From an uncultured Eubacteriales bacterium (GTDB lineage: Bacteria; Bacillota; Clostridia; Lachnospirales; Lachnospiraceae): 64,000 nucleotides of DNA. The stretch lies in contig UQYF01000003.1 in NCBI GenBank assembly GCA_900545175.1, positions 1 through 64,000 on the forward strand. The letters are read 5' to 3'. The notes under the pieces were generated by a model. It saw only the letters and a program-made list of their open reading frames with translations, did not search any database and had not been told where the DNA came from. The translations under genes and the position numbers were made by a program. Positions within the stretch are counted from its first letter, which is position 1. The number at the start of each line of letters is the position of its first letter. Below are positions 25,665 through 35,112 of this stretch, one piece after another.

Positions 25665-27704
25665 ATGGTTAAAAAGTATGTATTTGGCAAGCCTTTTGAG
25701 ACTTATGCCGTTGTGAACAAAGAGAATATTTTGGAGACTTCCGAAAGTGAGAGACGGAATTTTTTTGACAAAGCTGTGATGGATATAGCTTTAGAGCCTT
25801 ATGGCGGAATTACATGGGACAGACCGGATGACGCAGATGAAGGAAATGCCATGCAATACAGAGTGGAAATGTCTGACAGCATTGTAGTATACGGACTTGG
25901 AGAGAATGTGCGTGGCATCAACAAGCGCGGATGGGTATATGAGAGCAAGTGCAGCGATGACCCTAATCACACAGAGTCTAAGCGCTCACTTTACGGAGCA
26001 CATAATTTTATCATAATCGCTGACACAAACCACCCTGAAAAATCCAAGGGATTATTTATCGATTATCCGGGACGAGTAATATTCGATATAGGTTATCTTG
26101 ATAAGAATGAGCTTGTAATTACAGTTTGCAATGAGAATTTTACAGCATACGAGATAACATCTGAGAAAGATAGCGAATCTGATGAGAGCAGGAATTATCT
26201 GTATTCGATTGTAAGACAGTTCAGGCACATTATCGGAAAGAGCTATATTCCTCCGAGATGGGCATTCGGTTATCAGCAGTGCCGCTGGAGCTATATGAGT
26301 GCTGATGAAGTAAGTGATGTTGTTGATAATTACAGAAAGAGGAATATACCGATAGATGCAGTGTATCTTGATATAGATTATATGGAAAGATATAAGGATT
26401 TTACTGTAAATAATGAGACATTTCCTGAATTTGCCGGTTTTGTGAAGGAAATGCATGACAAGCATATTCATCTTGTACCTATAATTGATGCCGGAGTCAA
26501 GATTGAGGACGGTTATGATACATATGAAGAAGGCAAAAGGAATGGGTATTTCTGCAAGGAAGCTGATGGCGGGGATTTTGTGGCAGGCGTATGGCCGGGC
26601 AGAGTACATTTCCCTGATGTGCTTAACGCAGATGCAAGAAAATGGTTTGGACATGGATATAAGGTGCTCTTAGATGCCGGAATTGACGGTTTTTGGAATG
26701 ATATGAATGAACCTGCGATATTCTATTCGGAGAAACATCTTAAGGAAGTATTCGATAAGATTGATGAGTATAAGGGAAGAAATCTTGACATACAGAGCTT
26801 TTTTGAGTTCAAAGGAACTGTGGAGGGTGTATCTAATAATCTTGGCGATTATGAGAGATTCTATCATAGAGCGACACAGCCTGAGGGTGAAGTTGTTGTA
26901 AGACATGACCATGTACATAATCTTTACGGTTATAATATGACAAGAGCTGCATCGGAGAGCTTCAAGGAGCTTGCACCGGACAAAGATATTCTAATGTTCT
27001 CAAGAGCGTCATATATAGGAATGCACAGGTACGGCGGAATATGGACAGGAGATAACCATTCATGGTGGAGCCACATTCTGTTATGTCTTAAGATGCTTCC
27101 TTCGCTCAATATGTGCGGTTTTATGTATGTTGGCTCAGATATCGGAGGCTTTAACGACAATGCAACAGAGGAACTTCTGATGCGCTGGATGGGACTTGGC
27201 GTGTTCGTTCCTCTGATGAGAAATCATGCGGCAGCAGGCACAAGATACCAGGAATTATACAGATTTACGGATACGGATGCATTCAAAAATATAGTCAGCA
27301 TACGCTACGCACTCATTCCATATCTGTGGGATGCATATAAAAAAGCTGTTGAGGATGACACGCTTATGTATAAGCCGCTTGGCTTCGAGCATCCGGATGA
27401 CAAAGTGGCGGTTGCGACTGAAGACCAGCTGTATGTCGGTGACGATATCATGATTTGTCCTGTATATACGCAGAATGCTATTGGAAGGTATGTATATCTG
27501 CCGGAGCCTATGACTATGGTGAGAATGAAGTCATCAGATGAATATGCGCTTGAAAAATATGATGCCGGACATTATTTTGTCGAGATTGCGGCACAGGAGA
27601 TTGTATTCTTTATAAGAAACGGTCACGAAATACCTCTTTATAAGAGTGCAGAATATGCTGATGCTGTATTTGAGAACGAATGTGTGTGGGTTGGAAAGAA
27701 CTGA
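25665..27704 (+). CDS. GH31 alpha-glucosidase/alpha-xylosidase-type enzyme, cytoplasmic
   Basis: Retaining glycosidase with a TIM barrel. The nucleophile is Asp346 in FWNDMNEP and the acid/base Asp463 in GGIWTGDNHSWW; GSDIGGF and PLMRNHAA are also typical. An N-terminal beta-sandwich precedes the barrel (YGLGENVRGINKRGW). 679 residues, no signal peptide, so the substrate is an imported oligosaccharide. GGAGG precedes the ATG. The GH2 gene follows by 70 bp, likely one operon. Substrate within GH31 (alpha-glucose, alpha-xylose or alpha-galactose) is not decided by the motifs. Confidence 0.92.
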   Translation: MVKKYVFGKPFETYAVVNKENILETSESERRNFFDKAVMDIALEPYGGITWDRPDDADEGNAMQYRVEMSDSIVVYGLGENVRGINKRGWVYESKCSDDPNHTESKRSLYGAHNFIIIADTNHPEKSKGLFIDYPGRVIFDIGYLDKNELVITVCNENFTAYEITSEKDSESDESRNYLYSIVRQFRHIIGKSYIPPRWAFGYQQCRWSYMSADEVSDVVDNYRKRNIPIDAVYLDIDYMERYKDFTVNNETFPEFAGFVKEMHDKHIHLVPIIDAGVKIEDGYDTYEEGKRNGYFCKEADGGDFVAGVWPGRVHFPDVLNADARKWFGHGYKVLLDAGIDGFWNDMNEPAIFYSEKHLKEVFDKIDEYKGRNLDIQSFFEFKGTVEGVSNNLGDYERFYHRATQPEGEVVVRHDHVHNLYGYNMTRAASESFKELAPDKDILMFSRASYIGMHRYGGIWTGDNHSWWSHILLCLKMLPSLNMCGFMYVGSDIGGFNDNATEELLMRWMGLGVFVPLMRNHAAAGTRYQELYRFTDTDAFKNIVSIRYALIPYLWDAYKKAVEDDTLMYKPLGFEHPDDKVAVATEDQLYVGDDIMICPVYTQNAIGRYVYLPEPMTMVRMKSSDEYALEKYDAGHYFVEIAAQEIVFFIRNGHEIPLYKSAEYADAVFENECVWVGKN

Positions 27705-27774
27705 AAAGGCAATTTTACTTATAGGGTTTGAAATGGTTACAATGACTTTATAAATGTAAAAATGGAGAGCGGTT

Positions 27775-30700
27775 ATGAACGGAACTATCTTATGGGATGA
27801 TGGATGGAGCTTTAGAAAGACTATGCTTGGGGTTATGTATGAGGAGGCGCTCGCAGGTGAATTTTTGGAAGTGGATATACCACATGACTGGCTGATATAT
27901 GATACCGACAATCTGTATCAGAGCAGTATGGGCTGGTACAGAAAAAGCTTCGATATAGCAAAAGAGCAGCTTGGAAGAAAGCTCATTGTCCGATTTGGTG
28001 CGGTTTACATGGATTCTGCAGTGTTTGTAAATGGCAGTGAGGTCTGTGAGTGGAAATACGGATATTCGACTTTTGACGCTGATATTACAGCTTATGTGCA
28101 CGAAGGGAAAAATGAGATAGTAGTAAGAGCAGTATATAAAGAGCCTAATACACGCTGGTATTCGGGAGCAGGAATAATAAGGGATGTATATTTTTTAAGC
28201 TTAGAGCCTCTTCATATAGTGCCTGACGGTACATATATCAGAGTAAAAAAGCTTGAAAGCAAGTCTTCAAATCCGTTCATCAGTGACAGTATCACAAATG
28301 ATGTATGCGGTATGTGCATGAATAGAGATGAAGATGGCACATGGAAAGTAAAATGTACGGTTGAACTTGAAAATTCCGGACAGGACATAGCATATGAGGA
28401 TGTGAGGGTCTGTCTAAGCATTGACCACGACGGAGGCAGTGTATTTACTTATGGGCATGCAGCGGCTGGAAGCGGCAGTGTGTTCAAAACAGGTTCTAAG
28501 GAAAATGTCGAATTGGAGCTTGATGTTACGAAACCTCTTATCTGGGATATTGAGGAGCCGAACCTGTATGACTGCACAGTGACGGTCAGTATCAAAGATG
28601 AGATTGTGCATGAGCTGACACAGAAGATAGGCTTCTGCACGAAGGAGTATTCACCGGAGCATGGATTTATTCTTAATGGGCGCAAAGTGAGAATAAATGG
28701 TGTATGTGAGCATCACGACAATGGCTGCCTTGGAGCTGCGTTTAATGTGAATGCTTTCAGGCGCAAGCTTAATAAGCTAAGAAAGATGGGTGTAAATGCA
28801 ATCCGTACATCGCACAACATGCCGGCAAAGGAAGTATTAGAGCTTGCGGACGAGATGGGATTTCTGGTTGATTGTGAAGCATTTGACATGTGGGAGCTGC
28901 CTAAGACAGAGTTCGATTATGCACGTTTTTTTGTCGACTGGGCAGGTAATGATGTCGCAAGCTGGATAAGACGTGACAGGAACCATGTATCGGTTATCAT
29001 GTGGAGCATAGGAAATGAAATCTATGACACTCATCGTGATGAACATGGTCAGGAGATAACAAGAAGACTTGTAGGCTATGTCAGGGAGCATGATCCGGAG
29101 TGCAATGCTCCTGTGACTATCGGCTCTAACTATATGCCTTGGGAGAATGCACAAAAATGTGCTGATATAGTAAAGCTTGCAGGATACAATTATGCAGAGA
29201 AATACTATGAGGAGCATCATAAGGCTCATCCTGACTGGGTTATATATGGCAGTGAGACAGCATCGACACTTCAAAGCCGTGGTATATACAAGTTCCCTTT
29301 TGAGCAGCAGATTCTGTGTGATGACGATGAGCAGTGTTCAGCGCTTGGAAACTGCACGACCAACTGGGGAGCAAGGAGCAGTGAATATTGCATAACGATG
29401 GACGCAGATGCAGAGTATTCGATGGGACAGTTTTTGTGGACCGGCTTTGACTATATCGGTGAGCCTACACCTTACCAGACAAAGAATTCCTATTTTGGAC
29501 AGATTGACACGGCGGGTTTTGAGAAGGATACATATTATATATATCAGGCCGAGTGGACGGACTATAAGAAGGCTCCGATGGTGCATCTTTTTCCATATTG
29601 GGACTTCTCTGACGGTGAAGAGATTGATGTCAGGATAGCTTCTAACGCACCACAGGTTGAACTGTTCGTAAATGGCAGCTCCTATGGAAAATATGATATT
29701 GACCATAAGCATGGAAAACAGCTGCTGGCACATTATAAAGTAAAGTATGAGCCGGGAACTATAGAAGCGGTGGCATATGATGAAGAGGGAAATGTGATAG
29801 CAAGGGAAGCAAAAAAGAGCTTTTCGGATGCAGTGCAGCTTGTTGTGGCACCTGAGAACACGCAGATTATGGCAGATGGACGCGATTTGGCATACATTGA
29901 CATAAGTGCGGTTGACAATGCCGGAAATCCTGTCGAGAATGCTAACAACAGAGTCAGCGTGAAAGTCACCGGAGCAGGAAGGCTTCTTGGAATGGACAAT
30001 GGAGACAGTGCGGATTTTGAGCAGTACAAGACCAACAGCAGGAGAATGTTTTCGGGAAAGCTTCTTGCTGTGATTGGCGCTAAGACTGAGCCGGGCGAGA
30101 TAAGAGTTGAAGTAAGCTCTGTCGGAATGGAAACTAAAGTGGTGACATTAAGCGCTGTTAAAGCAGATGTGGACATGGCAGGCATTTCATGTATCGAAAA
30201 CCATTCTCAGTCGGATGATATCACAGCTGACGAAACAGAAAAGCTGAATACAGAATATAAAGAACAGTATATAGCTAATAAGAGAACTAATACAAAGGAC
30301 GAGATACCTGTGCGAAATATTCGCCTTATTGTAAAAGGAAGCCGCAAGCTTGGGCCGGACAACAGACATGTGGAGATAGAGGCAGAGATATTGCCGCACA
30401 ATGCCACATACAGGGACATTGTATGGAGAGTGACAAATGATGCCGGAGTTGATTCTAATGGCGCAGAGCTGTCGGATGTTAAAGCACCTGTTAATAATGC
30501 CGATACAGGTAAGGACAGCTTTAGAATACATAAAGTATTAAAGGCGATTGGCGATGGAAAGCACAATGTACGCTGCTGCGTGAAGAATGGAAGGGGTAAG
30601 ATAAGCCTGATATCACAGGTAAGCTTTACGGCAGAGGGACTTGGGCTTGCAGAGTTTAATCCGTATGAATTTATATATGGAACGCTGTATACTGCGGCAG

Positions 30701-31467
30701 AAAAGATTCCTTCGGTTGGACAGGACAGAGGCATCGTGCCTAAGGGTGGCACATATATCGCTTTTGAGAAGGTGAATTTTGGCAAAAACGGTTCTGACGA
30801 GATAACGATTCCTGTGTATGAGCTTAACAATAAGCCGTTCCCTATAGAGATATGGAAGGGAATACCTGGCACTGAGGGTGCCGAGCTGATGGACAGAGTA
30901 ATCTATGACAAGCCATCTATATGGGCAACCTATCAGGAGAAGACCTACAAGCTCCCTAAGAGATTTAAAGGTCTGTGTACGGTAAGCTTTATTGCTGACC
31001 ATGACATAAATATCAAGGGCTTCAGCTTCAAAAAGTATGAGAGAGCTTATGATAAGAATCTTGCAGTGGATAATGATGGAATTTATGGAGATACATACAC
31101 TGTTTGCAATGATGCGGTAACAGGGATAGGAAACAACGTATCACTGACTTACAAAGCCATGAATTTGTCACAGGGCATACATGGGATAACAATCTGCGGA
31201 CGCTCAGTCCTAGAGAAGAATACAATACATATACGCTTTGCAAATAGTGAAGGCGGTATTAACCGGATTGCGGAGTTTGTCATGGCTGATGACAGCAGGA
31301 TGGATAATATGAATGACAGCAGAAATCGTGATGTTCATGGGAATGAAGATGATGGCGGATATGTTTGCAGACATTTTGAACTTGATAATGTAGAAGGAAT
31401 ATATGATGTGAATTTTGTGTTCCTGCCTGGATGCAATTTTGACCTCAGGTGGTTTAGGTTTGAATAA
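27775..31467 (+). CDS. GH2 beta-galactosidase-like enzyme, multidomain
   Basis: Very long (1230 residues) GH2 enzyme. Order: sugar-binding jelly roll (1-165), Ig-like domain (about 215-290), TIM barrel (290-590) with acid/base Glu415 in MWSIGNE and nucleophile Glu494 in YGSETAS, a DUF4982-like domain, then Ig/invasin-like domains (VVAPENTQIMADGRDLAYID) and a C-terminal carbohydrate-binding-like region. Such extras usually occur in secreted enzymes, yet no signal peptide is seen. GGAG before the ATG at 27775. Paired with GH31 upstream, it suggests breakdown of a mixed alpha/beta oligosaccharide. Beta-galactosidase or beta-glucuronidase activity are both possible. Confidence 0.9.
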   Translation: MNGTILWDDGWSFRKTMLGVMYEEALAGEFLEVDIPHDWLIYDTDNLYQSSMGWYRKSFDIAKEQLGRKLIVRFGAVYMDSAVFVNGSEVCEWKYGYSTFDADITAYVHEGKNEIVVRAVYKEPNTRWYSGAGIIRDVYFLSLEPLHIVPDGTYIRVKKLESKSSNPFISDSITNDVCGMCMNRDEDGTWKVKCTVELENSGQDIAYEDVRVCLSIDHDGGSVFTYGHAAAGSGSVFKTGSKENVELELDVTKPLIWDIEEPNLYDCTVTVSIKDEIVHELTQKIGFCTKEYSPEHGFILNGRKVRINGVCEHHDNGCLGAAFNVNAFRRKLNKLRKMGVNAIRTSHNMPAKEVLELADEMGFLVDCEAFDMWELPKTEFDYARFFVDWAGNDVASWIRRDRNHVSVIMWSIGNEIYDTHRDEHGQEITRRLVGYVREHDPECNAPVTIGSNYMPWENAQKCADIVKLAGYNYAEKYYEEHHKAHPDWVIYGSETASTLQSRGIYKFPFEQQILCDDDEQCSALGNCTTNWGARSSEYCITMDADAEYSMGQFLWTGFDYIGEPTPYQTKNSYFGQIDTAGFEKDTYYIYQAEWTDYKKAPMVHLFPYWDFSDGEEIDVRIASNAPQVELFVNGSSYGKYDIDHKHGKQLLAHYKVKYEPGTIEAVAYDEEGNVIAREAKKSFSDAVQLVVAPENTQIMADGRDLAYIDISAVDNAGNPVENANNRVSVKVTGAGRLLGMDNGDSADFEQYKTNSRRMFSGKLLAVIGAKTEPGEIRVEVSSVGMETKVVTLSAVKADVDMAGISCIENHSQSDDITADETEKLNTEYKEQYIANKRTNTKDEIPVRNIRLIVKGSRKLGPDNRHVEIEAEILPHNATYRDIVWRVTNDAGVDSNGAELSDVKAPVNNADTGKDSFRIHKVLKAIGDGKHNVRCCVKNGRGKISLISQVSFTAEGLGLAEFNPYEFIYGTLYTAAEKIPSVGQDRGIVPKGGTYIAFEKVNFGKNGSDEITIPVYELNNKPFPIEIWKGIPGTEGAELMDRVIYDKPSIWATYQEKTYKLPKRFKGLCTVSFIADHDINIKGFSFKKYERAYDKNLAVDNDGIYGDTYTVCNDAVTGIGNNVSLTYKAMNLSQGIHGITICGRSVLEKNTIHIRFANSEGGINRIAEFVMADDSRMDNMNDSRNRDVHGNEDDGGYVCRHFELDNVEGIYDVNFVFLPGCNFDLRWFRFE

Positions 31468-31483
31468 ACATCTGTACTAAATT

Positions 31484-31508
31484 AAGGCAGCCGTATTACG
31501 GCTGCCTT
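31484..31508. terminator. Hairpin after the GH2 gene
   Basis: AAGGCAGCCGT pairs perfectly with ACGGCTGCCTT around ATT, 16 bp after the GH2 stop. T-runs are weak on both sides. It probably ends the GH31-GH2 operon. Confidence 0.65.
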
Positions 31509-31540
31509 TAAAAAATAAAATATTATTTTTAATAAAGACA

Positions 31541-31564
31541 GCATCCTGAAAATAGGATGCTGCA
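31541..31564 (-). terminator. Hairpin downstream of tRNA-Pro (minus strand)
   Basis: CAGCATCC pairs with GGATGCTG. Read on the minus strand it is followed by TCTTTATT, so it could end the tRNA transcript. Confidence 0.45.
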
Positions 31565-31602
31565 AATTGATTCGGTGAATGAATATTTTAAAATATAAAT
31601 AG

Positions 31603-31676
<74 letters not shown>

Positions 31677-31825
31677 CTAATATGTATATTATCATAACAT
31701 GGAAAAAAAAGCAACTTTTTTTTGATTTTTTTATTAAGGTGCATGGTTTTTCTTACATTAAAGAGTACATATTTAATATTAGCAGCAGCTTTGCTTTGAT
31801 ATATAAAGAAAAATATAAAAACATA

Positions 31826-31880
31826 TTGACATCTGAACATATATGAATATAATAAAAATATGAACAGATGAATAAATACT
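31826..31880 (+). promoter_or_regulatory. Promoter and ArsR-type operators of the metal-efflux operon
   Basis: TTGACA at 31826-31831 and TATAAT at 31848-31853, 16-bp spacer. Two TGAACA...ATGAATA elements, one within the spacer (31834-31849) and one at 31861-31874, resemble the TGAAC-type half sites bound by SmtB/CzrA/CadC regulators. Binding there would block polymerase. Confidence 0.7.
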
Positions 31881-31920
31881 AATATGTTAAAAATATTAGT
31901 ACAAAGAGAGGAGGAATTAG

Positions 31921-32280
31921 ATGGCGGATAATACCGGAGATCAGAATGAATTTTTGGCAGCGCATGAAGATGTTGTGAAGAGGGTTTTAGAGCAGCAGCC
32001 GGATGATGAATATCTGTATGACCTTGCAGAGCTTTTTAAGGTGTTTGGTGATTCGACAAGAATAAGAATATTATATGCGCTGTTTGAGAGTGAACTCTGT
32101 GTGAATGACATTGCACAGTTATTGAATCTTGGGCAGTCGGCGGTAAGCCACCAGTTAAGAATTCTCAAGGATGCGAAGCTGGTCAGGTTCCGCAGGGAGG
32201 GAAAGATAATTTTTTATGCCCTTGATGATGAACATGTAAGAAATATTCTGAGCATGGGAATGGAACATGTAGAGGAATAA
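31921..32280 (+). CDS. ArsR/SmtB family metal-sensing repressor
   Basis: Winged-helix repressor that releases DNA when it binds metal. DNA-binding helices lie in VNDIAQLLNLGQSAVSHQLRILKDAKLV. The C-terminal helix carries a DxH pair and then HxxE 11 and 14 residues later (DDEHVRNILSMGMEHVEE). This matches the alpha-5 zinc site of CzrA (Asp84, His86, His97, His100) except that the last His is Glu. Only one Cys is present at ELC, so an alpha-3 cadmium/lead site is unlikely. 119 residues, GAGGAGG before the ATG. It heads the operon with the HMA protein and the P-type ATPase. Confidence 0.92.
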   Translation: MADNTGDQNEFLAAHEDVVKRVLEQQPDDEYLYDLAELFKVFGDSTRIRILYALFESELCVNDIAQLLNLGQSAVSHQLRILKDAKLVRFRREGKIIFYALDDEHVRNILSMGMEHVEE

Positions 32281-32371
32281 GATGGAACATAAGCACTGAT
32301 CCGGTGCAGAGTGTCTTAGAAGACCTGAATGGACGTTTGCTAAAATATTAAATTATAAGGAGGATTTTATC

Positions 32372-32590
32372 ATGAAGAAGACATACAATGTAGAGGTTGA
32401 CTGCCCTAATTGTGCAGCTAAGATGGAGGAGGCAGTTAAGAATACTAATGGAGTTAAGGATGCATCATTAAGCTTTATGACACTTAAGCTCAAGGTTGAA
32501 TTTGAGGATGGAGCAGATGTTGATGCAGTTATGAAGGAAGCTTACGCTAACTGCAGGAAGGTTGAAGATGATTGTGTGATTGAGCTTTAA
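32372..32590 (+). CDS. Stand-alone heavy-metal-associated (HMA) domain protein
   Basis: 72-residue ferredoxin-like metal carrier. It has a DCPNCAAKMEE metal-binding CxxC motif at residues 10-13 and extra cysteines near the C-terminus (NCRKVEDDC). Most metal-exporting ATPases carry this domain at their N-terminus; the ATPase here lacks it, so this gene may supply it in trans. AAGGAGG precedes the ATG at 32372. It lies 91 bp after the ArsR gene and 260 bp before the ATPase. Confidence 0.92.
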   Translation: MKKTYNVEVDCPNCAAKMEEAVKNTNGVKDASLSFMTLKLKVEFEDGADVDAVMKEAYANCRKVEDDCVIEL

Positions 32591-32682
32591 AAGATATGCA
32601 TATGATTATTGCTGTATTATGAATGCACAACTGCTTGCAGCAGTATAATTTAAAGTATATTAATGCAGGCATTGATTTGGAT

Positions 32683-32714
32683 ATCTGCTGTCGGTGCTTG
32701 CATCGGCAGCAGAT
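32683..32714 (+). other. Stable hairpin between the HMA and ATPase genes
   Basis: ATCTGCTGTCGGTG pairs with CATCGGCAGCAGAT around a CTTG loop (G-U wobbles). No clear T-run follows (TTATTATC). It could be an RNA processing or partial termination site that lowers ATPase expression relative to the carrier. Confidence 0.55.
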
Positions 32715-32850
32715 TTATTATCTGGCAGATTTGTTTTAATATACATAATTTGATTTTGGACGAATACAGATTATGTTGGTTGCAGATTGAAGGTTACATT
32801 TAAATTTATCATCGCCATTTTGCGACAAGCCGTCCGGAAAAGAGGTTTTT

Positions 32851-34722
32851 ATGAATAAAAAACAGAAAACAATTTTATATAGAATTATAGTTTCCGCAGT
32901 ACTTGTTACAGCGGTAACGGTACTTGAGAAGATACTTGATTTAAACGTGTGGATTGCAGCGGTGCTTTATCTTATTCCATACTTTGTTATAGGTTACGAT
33001 ATACTTAAGAAAGCGTGGAAGGGAATTTTAAAGAGACAGGTATTTGATGAAAATTTCCTCATGGCTGTTGCGACAGTAGGTGCTATTGCTTTAGGAGAGT
33101 TCCGCGAGGGAGTTGCGGTTATGCTTTTCTACCAGATAGGAGAGCTTTTCCAGAGCGTTGCAGTCGGAAAGAGCAGGAAGAACATTGCGGCTCTTATGGA
33201 TATCAGACCAGATTATGCTAACATTGTTGTCGATGACCATATTGAGAAGGTTGACCCGGATGATGTAGAGATTGGAACAACAATAGTTGTAAATCCGGGT
33301 GAGAAGGTTCCTATTGATGGTGTGATAATAGAAGGAAATACATCACTTAACACAAGCGCACTCACTGGCGAGAGCGTTCCGAGAGACGCAGTGTGTGGCG
33401 ATGAAGTTATAAGCGGATGTATCAATCTTACAGGAACAATAAAAATCCGCACAACAAAAGAATTCGGCGATTCTACTGTATCAAAGATACTTGATCTTGT
33501 CGAGAATTCAAGCCTTAAGAAGTCAAGGTCTGAGAATTTTATAACAAAGTTTGCCAAGTATTATACGCCTGCCGTATGTTACAGTGCATTGGCGCTTGCG
33601 CTAATACCACCGATTTTTAACCTGATAACCGGCAATCCGGCAGCATGGCAGACATGGATTATAAGAGCACTCACATTCCTTGTTATAAGCTGTCCATGTG
33701 CGCTTGTAATTTCTATTCCGCTCAGCTTCTTTGGTGGAATCGGATGCGCATCGACAAATGGTATCCTTGTCAAGGGCTCTAATTATCTTGAGGCTCTTGC
33801 AGATACTAAATATATCGTATTCGATAAGACAGGAACACTCACTAAGGGTGTGTTTGAGGTTACAGGAAATTATCCGGAGAATGGGTTTTCGCAGGATGAG
33901 CTTTTATACTATGCGGCATATGCCGAGAGCGGTTCGAGCCATCCTATAAGCATCAGCCTTAAAAAAGCTTTTGCAGACAGACTTGAACTTGATCGTGTGA
34001 ATGGAATCGAGGAGGTTGCAGGTCATGGTGTAAAAGCTGTCGTTGACGGAAAAAAGGTTGCAGCAGGAAATGTCAGGCTCATGAATAAGGTCGGCGCATC
34101 TGTTGCATCAGAGCATGATGAGGGAACAGCGGTATATGTTGCGATTGATGGTATGTATGCCGGCTGTATCACTATATCGGATGTAGTTAAGCCTACATCT
34201 AAGGAGGCTATAGCAGGTCTTAAAGCTGGGGGCATAAAGACCGTTATGCTCACAGGAGACACAGCTAAGACAGCACAGCGTGTAGGCGCAGAGCTTGGCA
34301 TTGACGAAATACACAGTGAACTTCTTCCGGCAGATAAGGTTGCACAGGTTGAGAGACTTCTTGGTGAGAAGGGCGTGAAGGAGAATCTCGCATTTGTTGG
34401 CGATGGAATCAATGATGCACCTGTTCTTTCAAGAGCGGACATCGGTGTCGCAATGGGAGCGCTTGGTTCGGATGCTGCTATTGAGGCAGCAGATGTTGTT
34501 CTCATGGACGATGACCCGGCTAAGCTTGCCATTGCCATGAGAATATCCACAGGAACTCTTAAAATTGTAAGACAGAATATCGTATTTGCACTTGCAGTCA
34601 AGCTTGTGTGCCTTGTGCTTGGTGCAATAGGAATTGCCAATATGTGGGTTGCCATCTTCGCCGATGTCGGAGTGATGGTGCTTGCAGTTTTAAATGCCAT
34701 GCGTGCACTTAAAATTAAATAA
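32851..34722 (+). CDS. Heavy-metal-translocating P1B-type ATPase (CadA/ZntA-like), without HMA domain
   Basis: Pumps divalent metal, probably Zn/Cd/Co, out of the cytoplasm. Motifs in order: TGESVPR (actuator), the SCPCALVIS membrane metal site, DKTGTLTKG with the phosphorylated Asp, SSHPIS (HP motif), MLTGDTAKTA and GDGINDAPVLSRADIGVAMG. 623 residues. The protein begins directly with membrane helices, with no CxxC domain at its N-terminus. GAGG before the ATG. The CPC motif plus the CzrA-like regulator points to Zn/Cd export; copper is less likely. Confidence 0.94.
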   Translation: MNKKQKTILYRIIVSAVLVTAVTVLEKILDLNVWIAAVLYLIPYFVIGYDILKKAWKGILKRQVFDENFLMAVATVGAIALGEFREGVAVMLFYQIGELFQSVAVGKSRKNIAALMDIRPDYANIVVDDHIEKVDPDDVEIGTTIVVNPGEKVPIDGVIIEGNTSLNTSALTGESVPRDAVCGDEVISGCINLTGTIKIRTTKEFGDSTVSKILDLVENSSLKKSRSENFITKFAKYYTPAVCYSALALALIPPIFNLITGNPAAWQTWIIRALTFLVISCPCALVISIPLSFFGGIGCASTNGILVKGSNYLEALADTKYIVFDKTGTLTKGVFEVTGNYPENGFSQDELLYYAAYAESGSSHPISISLKKAFADRLELDRVNGIEEVAGHGVKAVVDGKKVAAGNVRLMNKVGASVASEHDEGTAVYVAIDGMYAGCITISDVVKPTSKEAIAGLKAGGIKTVMLTGDTAKTAQRVGAELGIDEIHSELLPADKVAQVERLLGEKGVKENLAFVGDGINDAPVLSRADIGVAMGALGSDAAIEAADVVLMDDDPAKLAIAMRISTGTLKIVRQNIVFALAVKLVCLVLGAIGIANMWVAIFADVGVMVLAVLNAMRALKIK

Positions 34723-34724
34723 TG

Positions 34725-34793
34725 GATTGGGACGCTGGTGTCAGACCCCTCTGTCCCGGTGGGACAGGGGGGTCTGACACCAGCGTCCCAATC
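34725..34793. repeat. Long RAYT-type double palindrome
   Basis: Two 33-bp arms (34725-34757 and 34761-34793) are reverse complements with one mismatch around a GGT loop. Each arm contains the GGGAC...TCAGACCCCTCTGTCCC core seen around the RAYT at 12300, so this resembles a BIME (two inverted REP units). It starts 2 bp after the ATPase stop and may act as its terminator. Confidence 0.88.
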
Positions 34794-34847
34794 TCATATG
34801 ATGCACGATAATGAACATGACAAGGTTATCCAAAAGGATTGTGAGAA

Positions 34848-34979
34848 ATGATTGATGGTGAGCTGATAGTTGATAACTTCGCAGGTGGCGGATGGGCATC
34901 AACTGGAATTGAACTTGCTACAGGGCATAGTGTTGACATAGCAATTAATCATGATTTTTATGATATAATAAACTTATAG
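34848..34979 (+). pseudogene. N-terminal fragment of a phage-type DNA cytosine methyltransferase
   Basis: A 43-codon frame reads LIVDNFAGGGWASTGIE and ATGHSVDIAINHD, the SAM-binding motif I and following segment of C5 methyltransferases common in phages. It then ends abruptly; nothing of the catalytic PCQ part follows. Its ATG overlaps the TGA of another short remnant (34798-34851, ending VIQKDCEK). The normal fourth Gly of the loop is Trp. This is a decayed remnant of a mobile element. Confidence 0.75.
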
Positions 34980-34991
34980 TGATGGGGTAGT

Positions 34992-35020
34992 TTGACTGGG
35001 TTTATATGTGAAAATATATA
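34992..35020 (+). promoter_or_regulatory. Promoter of the antitoxin-like gene
   Basis: TTGACT at 34992-34997 and TATATA at 35015-35020 with a 17-bp spacer. A perfect GTCTTAAGAC palindrome follows at 35025-35034 and could be an autoregulatory site. Confidence 0.55.
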
Positions 35021-35112
35021 AAATGTCTTAAGACTATTTTCGGAAGGAACAATTAATATTATTGTATTCCATTTAACAGAATAAGATAACTTTTATAGAG
35101 GAGGTTCTATTT

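Noticed and set aside
29177..29733. Overlapping plus and minus frames within the GH2 gene
   Set aside because: They are shadows of a single well-supported long gene with intact catalytic motifs.
34848..34979. Functional DNA methyltransferase or anti-phage system
   Set aside because: Only the first motif survives; the catalytic domain is absent and no restriction gene is near.
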